This document shows positions 55,714-64,000 of a DNA stretch of 64,000 bases, piece after piece; the first letter of the stretch is position 1; each line of letters opens with the position of its first letter. The notes under the pieces are model-generated. The model was not told the origin of the DNA. It did not search any database and was given only the letters and a program-made list of their open reading frames with translations. Source of the stretch: Larimichthys crocea (Eukaryota; Chordata; Actinopteri; Sciaenidae). The position numbers and the translations under genes are program-made. The DNA lies in NCBI RefSeq assembly GCF_000972845.2, contig NC_040033.1:1912344-1976343 (forward strand), in the 5' to 3' direction.

Positions 55714-56567
55714 TCAGCCACGGTGTGAAAGGCCAGGTCATGATCCTACAGATGGCAGGAGAAGAACCTCTTCACGCCGGTCTTCTTTGGCTCACCAAGC
55801 ACCTTTTTGATGTCTGGAACTATGTGAGCATATATTAACGAATCCGCGACTCAGGTTCTTTGCCTCATACACTTTGTTGCCCATATATTTGCGCAGATTC
55901 TTGTACACGGCCTTGGCTGTCTTCTTGACATCCTTAGTTTTATCTCGATGCTTTCGATGCCTGCCAATCTCCGTGGCACAGCATGGCCTTTAGTGTCGAT
56001 GTCATGTTCATAACGGCATGGCTAGACAGTCGAAAACCTGGAGATGAAATTCTTGACAAACAGGTCGACGACTACAGAAGTCAACACCGTGTAGATCAGG
56101 TCTGTCGACTCTGATGGTTGAGTCTGTCTGGCATTCAGGGAGCTCTTCTTCGGGGAGTTCTTCTTCAGAGAGCTTGTCCTCTTCGTCCTCATCAACAGAC
56201 TCCGGATGTTCTTCATTTTCTGTTCTGCTGGTTGAACCGGCTCCATATGTGCGTCATAAATTGGAAACTTCTGTGCTCACTTGCTGCTGATTGTCCTTTA
56301 TTTCCGTGGGCAGGTGGAAGGTTCTCGAGTATCACCTTCACCAGCTGCTTAGAACGATATATTATATATAGCTCGCGATGTCAGATGGCTGCTCATTGGC
56401 GCCCTCCACAATGCTGCTCCAATCCGCTGCCCTCCTCAGCAGAAATGTCAGCGTTGTGGTTGACCTCGGTGTTAAGCGCGTCTTTGGTCAGGACCCTTTG
56501 CGAGTTTTCGACAAGCGGACCTCGCCCTCTTCGGTGGCCAAGCCATCTTAATTTGGTCAGGACTCAT
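55714..56567 (-). pseudogene. second copy of the broken intronless gene, further deleted
   Basis: Matches 45304-46309 but lacks about 120 bp of the acidic linker (junction CTTCAT|TTTCTG near 56216) and about 23 bp near 56130, both at short direct repeats, and has many single-base losses. The TAA after IASYI is shared with copy 1. Confidence 0.65.
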
Positions 56568-57429
56568 CAATCTCTGACATCTTCTCTTCTCTTCTCCTTC
56601 TCTGACTGAAGTAATAGCAGTAATGAACAATCGTGTAATGATCTGGGTTCATATGTGTAGCCTAGCAACCGTAACTGAGGCATAACGAGCAAACTTTTCC
56701 CGGTGAAACCATGAAATACACACACACACACAACACACACACAAGCCACACGGAGATTAATTAAAAGATTAATGAACTAAATTATCATAACAACAGAACC
56801 AAATTGCTGGTTGGACTACTTTTTTTTTTTTAAAATAAAAGCTTGAAAATGGGAAAAATAATGAATAAAAACCGATAAATACGATTAAAAAAAAAGAAAA
56901 GAAATTACAAACAAGAAAACATATATATATCATTCAACAGCATTTAATTGTATCCAGGATGTTTGAATGATTGTACCAGGATTGCACCTTCTTTAATTAT
57001 TATTGACTAATGAATGAGGGAAAGTTTCATTAAACTCAGAGTTTCTCTCACTATAAGGAATTCAAAACAAAACAGGATCACGATTCTTCAGTCACTTCAG
57101 CGAGGCCAGTGAGGTGATGTGGAGCTCTCCCCTCTCTGTCTGTCCAGAAGGGGGCAATACCAGCGCATTAACTGTAAAGCATGAAACTGTGTTAACAATT
57201 GCGGCAGGGTTATTATAGCAGTGCATGATAGTATATTGTATGTATATGCTATTATGAGGAGTCAACAAGTATTCTCCTCATAGAAAATAAGAAAACGTCT
57301 CAAAAAAGGTTTAAAATCACTGCAAGGCCGAAGAACATGACTATACTGGTAATTCCATCAGTTTGTACATCTGTGTGTGTTCTTGTCTTATGTCTGTTGT
57401 TGGATTCTTGGAGGCTTTTCAACATCACT

Positions 57430-57912
57430 CGAGTGTCATAATGGCAAAAAGAACCCACGGGTACGTCTCCAATGGTGCCCCTGGCTCTGAGAGTCATGGC
57501 AAAAAAGGAGGTCACGCCATGTACATTTGTTTAAACCATTCGTTATGAATCCAATCAAACCAAATTAGACCAAATTAACAATCATGGATTTGAAGTTATG
57601 GAGTGTGTAGGGCAATGGTATCAGGGGTGTAGGGTGTGGCATGAGAGAGTGCAAGTGTTGATAGTGTGAAACAAAAGCAAAGGACAACCTAGAGCATCAA
57701 ACTAAAACTAAACTAAACCAAACCAACCCTGATTGGGACAGAGGAGCCCAGAACAGGCAAAGCCGGAGAGAGAGGCAGTGAAGACATGAGCTGCAGTGGC
57801 TTAACACTCTAACCCAAGTAACATATAGGAAAACACCAGCAAACAGAGAAACCACACCAGAGAGGAGGAGGATGGGACATACTCAGGATGCCAATAGGGC
57901 ACACACTTCTAA
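57430..57912 (-). mobile_element. possible solo LTR, copy 2
   Basis: Counterpart of 47210-47686 with several deletions. Confidence 0.3.
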
Positions 57913-59782
57913 ATATGTAAATATGCTACGATTGTTTTTATGATTGGAAGCATGCACGAGTGTTTTATTTTGAAAATTACAGCTTCCCTATGCTGTGTCT
58001 GTTTCTGACTCCTGCCCACCTCTTTTCCGTGATACAGCACGAGACATATGAGATAAAGAGCCGTAAACATCGATTTCTGACTCTAGTGGGCTGACGGGAG
58101 AAAACTACTGCACCTCAGATCAGTAAAAAACACATTTTACACGGGTGTGTTTAAATCTCTGATACTGCACAGAATCCTTCACAAACCAACCTGCAGACGG
58201 GGAATGAACAGAGATAAGAAAAGCAGAGTTGATCACGCTTCTTGGTTTTCCCTCCAGCACGTCTGATGGTCAGCAGAACTCCATTACGATTCACTTCAGG
58301 TCGCCTCGAGCAGCATTAATATCTGGCCTTTGTACCGGTCACCCATCTCTCCCTTCATAAATATTATATATGATTTCCTCTAGAGAGACACAACAGAAGG
58401 CATCTCCTGCACCTGACATGTGTTTAAAGAGCATCTGTTCACTATTTGATTGCTGTTACCGCCCCATCAGCAGAAAAGTTTATTAAATTTGACCAACAAA
58501 ATCCACGACCTGATGAGGATCCACAGATGAGAGCAGTACATTACATCCATGCAATAACGTGAATCTGACCTTGACTTATGGAACAACACCACAGTGCAGG
58601 CGACGGGCAGGAACAAAGAGGGCAGACTGTATTTTCGCTCATGAGCTGACGAGCGTGTTACACCTGAAGAGGTGAAAGCGCCTTTTCCCCTCACAGGCAT
58701 TGATTCTGGTTGAAAGGCCAAAAGGGAAATGGTGTTCTATTGTTGTTTGAATGATACAGTGGGAAAGCGGAGAGTAATGTAACCCATGGGAAGGCTGAGT
58801 CAGTGAAGATTTAAGTGCAACATCAGAGATACATGAGAGATTTAGAGGCTGGTGACATTTACCGGTAAAATCGGGCGGGATGAAAGCAACGCTGTGTCAC
58901 CTTTCTCCCAGAAATCACATTTTAAATCAAGTTGACGTGTATCAGATGAATTGTAATTTGTCGTCCAAGACGATCAAGGGTAACGTAACGCTTTTTCACT
59001 GATTTTTGGTGAAACGGATCAACTCTCTGCGTTTACAGAGTCACCTGACGGACAGTGAAAGTAAACAAGCTGTAGCGGCTGTCAGCTCATTTTAGCTCAG
59101 GTTGGTTAGCTGGGGCTGTGAGCTTACAGCACAGAGGGAGTGTTATGCTGATGACCAAACCGCCGGACAACGTTGTCAGTTACAACAGTTGCTCATTTGG
59201 GGGCGGTATTTCAGAAACAAAAAGCACCAGGAAAAAGAGGAAAAACCCGCTCATCGACTGGCTTTCTGATCTTTGGTCCGTTTGCTTTAGGTGCACCAGA
59301 GTTTGGATGAGCCCAAACGAACCGGACTATCCGTTGGAAGCGAAACTCTGGTCCCGTTTAAAGCAGACCAAACAGCGCTGGTGTGAAAGCGCCCTTAGCG
59401 TTTGTACCAGTTTTTCACGCAGTGGGGCGTGGGCTAAGTGTTTTACACAGAGTGGAGCCGGTGTTGTGCTAAAACAGGAGCTGGGCCAGCGGGAAATGTA
59501 ACCGGAACTTACACATACGTATTTACCACGGTGGGGTTTATTTGTCTTATTTGTGTGTAAGATGTAATCTGATATAAACACCCATGCTGACATTATATTC
59601 ATCATTTTGAAGTCTATAGCTGTGTTTTCTATCTGTACTATAGCTTGAGGACGCATGATTCAGTGTATCTGCATCAGCACTCACCGTGGTCAATGTGGGG
59701 GCGACAGAAGCGTCCTGAGGCGGTCTGAATGCTCAGACACCGGATCGAGCACGCAGCGGGAAACAAGGCGACAGCAACACCC

Positions 59783-61332
59783 CAGAAGGGCGCTCCCATA
59801 ACGCGACATAAGCACGCTTGCGTAGGCCCTGCGTCACTGCGTAGGGCCCTGCGCCCCAAAAAAAAAAAAAAATAAATAACGTGATTCTTAGCATCACATT
59901 TGCCGGTTTGTCCTGACCATACCTAGCACATTGCAGATATGAAGCGGAATATTCCATTCCATTCTACAAGAGAGGTATGGGATGTTCGTGTCAACATTAT
60001 ACAGTTGCTTGAAAGTTGTAATTCCAGATCTGCCAGTATTTTCGTCATTGTTTAATATTAATTCACCCAGTTGTGCAAATTGCGTGTCAACTGACGTTGC
60101 AGTGGAAATAGCGAAAATAGCATTGGGTGTAGAAGGTGGGAAGGGAAGCGGACAGGCGAGTTTAAACCGAATCTCGTCGTGAAATTAAAATCCATCTTCC
60201 TCATGCTGACGTTTAGGGACACTTCATTGCAATGTTGCAATGTTGTTTTATGGTAGCGCACCGCGGTGATTTATTTTCATTTCTTTACCAGTTTGAAGTT
60301 TGATTGAGGAGGGAGTGAACTGTCATGCTAGGAGAGGAGTATGAGAACGAAAAGGTTCCACAGATCGTGGCTCTGTGCGCGTGTGTAGTGTGACGGCGTG
60401 CCAATGAGTGTGTAGCCGAATTGGCATTTTCTTAGTCAAATGAGAGGTCTCAATTAAACCAATGACGTCGCTGTATGCAAATCAGGGCACATCATAGCCA
60501 ATGATCTGTCTGTATGCAAATCGATGGCGGAGCAAATTGCGTTGGCTATGCCGAGGGCACAGAAGGAAAAGGGACAATGAAATTGTTCGATAACTTTGGT
60601 ATTTTGTGTCGTAAGGGCTTGAAACTTTGAACATATAACGCAAACAACTGGGAAGGCACTTCACCTGTCCTGGCACTCCACCTGTTGTTTGGTGGAGTTT
60701 GCGGGCGTTAGTGTGACACAGATAATAAGAGGCCACCAACAGACAAGACATATGAAGAGCCAGATTTGTGCATTATTAGACTGAAAGATATAAAAACACT
60801 ATTCACTATCATCCATTATGATTTTATCATAAAGTCATAGTAATCTACATTTGAAAAATACAAAGGCAATTTTAGGGGAAAATTAATCCAGCATTTAATA
60901 TTTTATTATTACTGAATTTAATTTTAACAGGCGCTTGCTTAAGTTTTTGACCAGTGCAGGTTCCACCAGTCAGCCAGTGGAGAGCAGTGCAGTCTTCATC
61001 AAGTCAGGCACAAATGACCAGATACAGCCTGCAACGATGAGTCAGTTCCTTCAGGCACAGTGAGGCAGTTTCCTCGGCAGCAACAGCAGTGGCAAGTTCA
61101 GGTACAGCCACCATTGTCAGAGGAAATAAGACGGCATCGGAGGCTAGTGCAGGGGTAGAGCCTCAAGCAACAGTCGTGCTTCACCTAATGATCCAGCAGA
61201 ATGGCCTTCGTCTTAACAGACAGTAGCGACTGAGTTAGTGCCTGACTTGACCTAGATGGCCCCGATGACCCATACAAGGGCCCCTTGTCCATATTTTTGC
61301 TTTAGGGCCCCTGAAGGGCAGAACCGGCCCTG
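59783..61332. mobile_element. hAT-like insertion, about 1.55 kb, present only in copy 2
   Basis: Begins CAGAAGGGCGCTCCC and ends GAACCGGCCCTG (reverse: CAGGGCCGGTTC). It is flanked by aacaccc on the left and aacacctc on the right, an imperfect 8-bp duplication. Copy 1 has the uninterrupted site agcacctcgg at about 49652. Inside is a decayed plus-strand stretch (LTSAGSTSQPVESSAVFIKS, then MSQFLQAQ, stop), perhaps the 5' part of a transposase gene. No catalytic core seen. Confidence 0.8.
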
Positions 61333-64000
61333 AACACCTCGGTTGACCCTGATGAGCTCAGTGACCCCATACAGACACATGCGAATGCTGCTGATTGGCT
61401 GGAGGGGTGTTATCTTCTGTTCTTTCACAAGGGTTGAAACCGATCAGGACCAGGCCGGATGCTGGCTGCTGTGCAAAAACATTTTTTAAAAAAAAAGGCT
61501 TTCATGTCCCTCATACACTGTGTGTTTCTACAGACTGAAGAACAGGCTTGAAAATTTGTATTTCACTCAAAGCAGAATGACAACTTGAACAGAGATTCGC
61601 TTTATTAATAGTATTTGTTTCCAAATCTCTGTGACTACAGCAGAGCAACAGAAATATACTCTGTTTTCTGAGAATTACATCTGAGCTACCTGTCTCACTT
61701 TGTATTCCTCTGAAGACTGCAGGGGAACAAATGAAAGTGAGAGTAACAGAGCCGGAGCAGTTTGCTGAAAAGCAATGAATTATCTTACCTGGGCTCCACA
61801 TTAGAAGAATGTATGGGAGGCGGCAACTGAACGTCTGACAATGATGGTTGGTCGGGAAATGTACGATATTGTGATTTATTGCTGACACAATTGCTCCTTT
61901 CGGTTTCTTGCTCATAGGAACTCTTTTCATAACACATTTATTTCCAAACATAGAGTCAAATTTACATCTTTAAGTCTGTGTAAAGTCAGAATTATGTGTC
62001 AAAATCAGGTAAAATTCAGCTCCAGGACTGTGGGGGCGGAACGTGTCAGATGAGTTCAGAAAATGACATGACTAACTCTGAAACACTCTGAGCTGAGATG
62101 AATTCATCTCTATCTCCTGCTCAGGGTGGCCAGCGTGTCATCGAGCCACCCTTTAAGGACCGCCCACTAAAATCCTGAGACTGAAAACTGTTTGAACCTC
62201 TAACTCCAACATTTCAGTGACGTCGTCTTTTCACGTGTTTTCAGCAACTATTGTCCAACATATTAATGTTTAATTGCCTTTGCACAGACTTTAAAAATAA
62301 AGCTGGCCTTTTAGAAATAAGAATATTTTTAAAAACCCCCTTCACAGTTTTAAAGTGCCCCACTTGACAACAGCAGTAAGAGCACAGAAGTACTTTGAAG
62401 GATGCCTGAAGAGTTATATCACTTCATAAACACCCAGTAGGAGATTTAACATTTAAACTGAAATAACAGTTGAAAGTTTCCAACAGTAATCTCTACTTGC
62501 TCAGAGGTCGTGCATGCTGCTAATTTCCTCTTAGGTTTGGCTTGTAGTGTTAGAACGTTTCAGTCGCACACTACAGTAGAAAGTGTTTTTTAAAGTTGGA
62601 TTAAGTGATTTCATTCTGCAGACACAAATCACACCCAGACAACTCCAAAGTCAAATATTGTTGTTAAAATATTGTTGTGTTTCTGGTTTTCCGTGAGTTC
62701 TGCAACATTAGGTGAGGGCAGGGTGTTATTCATGCAATCTTGTCTCTGGTATGCTGGCAATCCGTTTTTATTCATCTCAACATCCAAAGTACTGACTGCA
62801 TAGTTGTCAGCTGTGTCGAGACTGCAGCGTGTCCAGAGAAAAAAAGATCGTCTTTGTGCTTGTCCCTGTCGTCTTATTCCTGTTTGTTTATGAAGTGAAG
62901 TCATAAAGCCCCGAGATTAGTGTGGACTGGGGGGGGATCGGTGCATGCCTCCACCTTATTTTTAGCGAAACATACAGTAGAGCTGCGAAAGGTTGAAAGT
63001 ATCACGTTCGACTGGTTATTTTACTCTATGGGACGATTTGTGGGTTGGTATTAAGTAAGTTTTAGCTTTTACTCAGCCTTAAACGTTCGTGCATCATGTT
63101 TTGCTGTCTTATTTCACATCACATCTGATCTAACAGCCTCCTGATTACCTAACTCTAACCACACGACTGGATTGAAGTTTGAAGAGTGACGCAGTTGTTG
63201 ACTCTTGACTGTTGTTCTTGGAGGCCATGTGGTTTATTTTAAAAAAATCGTTCTGCTCGAGAGAAAGAGATAATTCTGATGTTGACCGGGTCCAGTGGAA
63301 GTGGCTACAGAGATGGATGTAGATGATTCTCTGAGGGACATGCTCCTCATTAGTTGGCATTTATTATCCGCTTTCTCTGTGCAGAGCAGTGCCTGTGCAT
63401 ACATGGACACAGAATTACCAGTGGTAACATGCAGAGACTGAAGCATATTTTTCATCTGGAAAAAGATGATGCCGTTCAGTGGAAGTGCTGGGCAGAGGAA
63501 ATGAATTTCAGAGAAAAATAAGGGTTAGGACGTTGTCTTTAATGTACCTGGCTTAAGTGCTCAGGTGCTCGTTGTTGCATGATTATCTGTCATTACTATA
63601 GTTGACAAAAATCATTCAGTTAAATGTAGCATACAGAGAGACTGACAGATGAGATGAATTAGTGCCTCCGGTCTCAGAGTTCAGCGTCGCCGTGGTAAAT
63701 ATGGACATCTGTACATTGTTCTGATTCGATTTCTTGGATTGACTGAGACTGAGCTAGCAGCAGCTACAGCTGGCAGCAGTTCACTTCACTGTCCGTCAGG
63801 AAACAAACATAAATGCATCTATACACATAATACATTAAAAATAAACGATTACATGAAGAATAACTGTGAATCTGAGTTTCTTGTTTCTTGTTCGGACTGT
63901 TTGGAAATGATTGGAGAGAATAATGAGGCACAGAGCTCAGAACATTACTGTATCTACATTATTTCAGTCTGCCTGCTTTTTGCAGTATGAACATATATGG

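Larger units (their letters stand above)
55182..64000. repeat. duplicated segment, copy 2 (runs off the window)
   Basis: Same order as 44773-52371 with many small deletions, two larger deletions in the broken gene and one 1.55-kb insertion. No N gap at its start. Confidence 0.92.

Overview
The window is teleost fish nuclear DNA. The evidence is a spliced vertebrate gene with GT-AG introns, many short non-autonomous hAT-type transposons with 8-bp target duplications, L1-like and L2/Rex-like LINE ends, and CA, GATA and ATGG microsatellites. One gene dominates: drosha, the nuclear RNase III that cuts pri-miRNA in the Microprocessor. It lies on the minus strand. A non-coding first exon near 41.5-41.6 kb and 14 coding exons down to 2882 can be placed with splice sites and continuous reading phase. 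They give 803 codons: the Pro-rich and RS-rich N-terminus, the acidic linker and most of the central platform/PAZ-like domain. The rest of the gene, including both RNase III domains and the dsRBD, lies beyond position 1.

The sequence is a scaffold of three contigs joined by two 10-N gaps: A = 1-26991, B = 27002-34893, C = 34904-64000. The contigs overlap but were not merged. The end of A (14729-26991) is the same locus as B plus the start of C (27002-40398), and the end of B (33573-34893) is the same locus as the start of C (about 35120-36519). Drosha exons 2-7 therefore appear twice. The A copy is full of small indels that break the frame; the B/C copy is intact. The usable gene is exons 8-15 from A, 5-7 from B and 1-4 from C. 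Real structural differences between copies (a retroposon tail, minisatellite length, a longer or shorter transposon) suggest two haplotypes as well as raw-read errors.

Region by region: 1-14.5 kb holds drosha exons 15 to 8, with introns carrying a 794-bp hAT element, a LINE tail and a possible enhancer. 15.2-17.5 kb and 27.5-29.05 kb hold a 24-bp minisatellite in intron 7. 21.6-22.3 kb, 33.4-34.1 kb and 34.9-35.7 kb hold a hAT element that has captured a piece of 28S rRNA (D2 region). 39.7-40.5 kb holds a hAT element with a BED-finger remnant. 40.6-41.2 kb holds an orphan plus-strand terminal exon inside drosha intron 1. 41.5-41.8 kb is the drosha first exon and promoter. 41.9-44.8 kb holds microsatellites, an L1-like 3' end and one candidate exon. 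44.8-52.4 kb and 55.2-64 kb are two copies of another segment carrying a broken, unrecognised intronless gene, an LTR-like element and a MITE; the second copy has an extra 1.55-kb hAT insertion. Between them is unique sequence ending in a truncated pogo/Tigger-like element.
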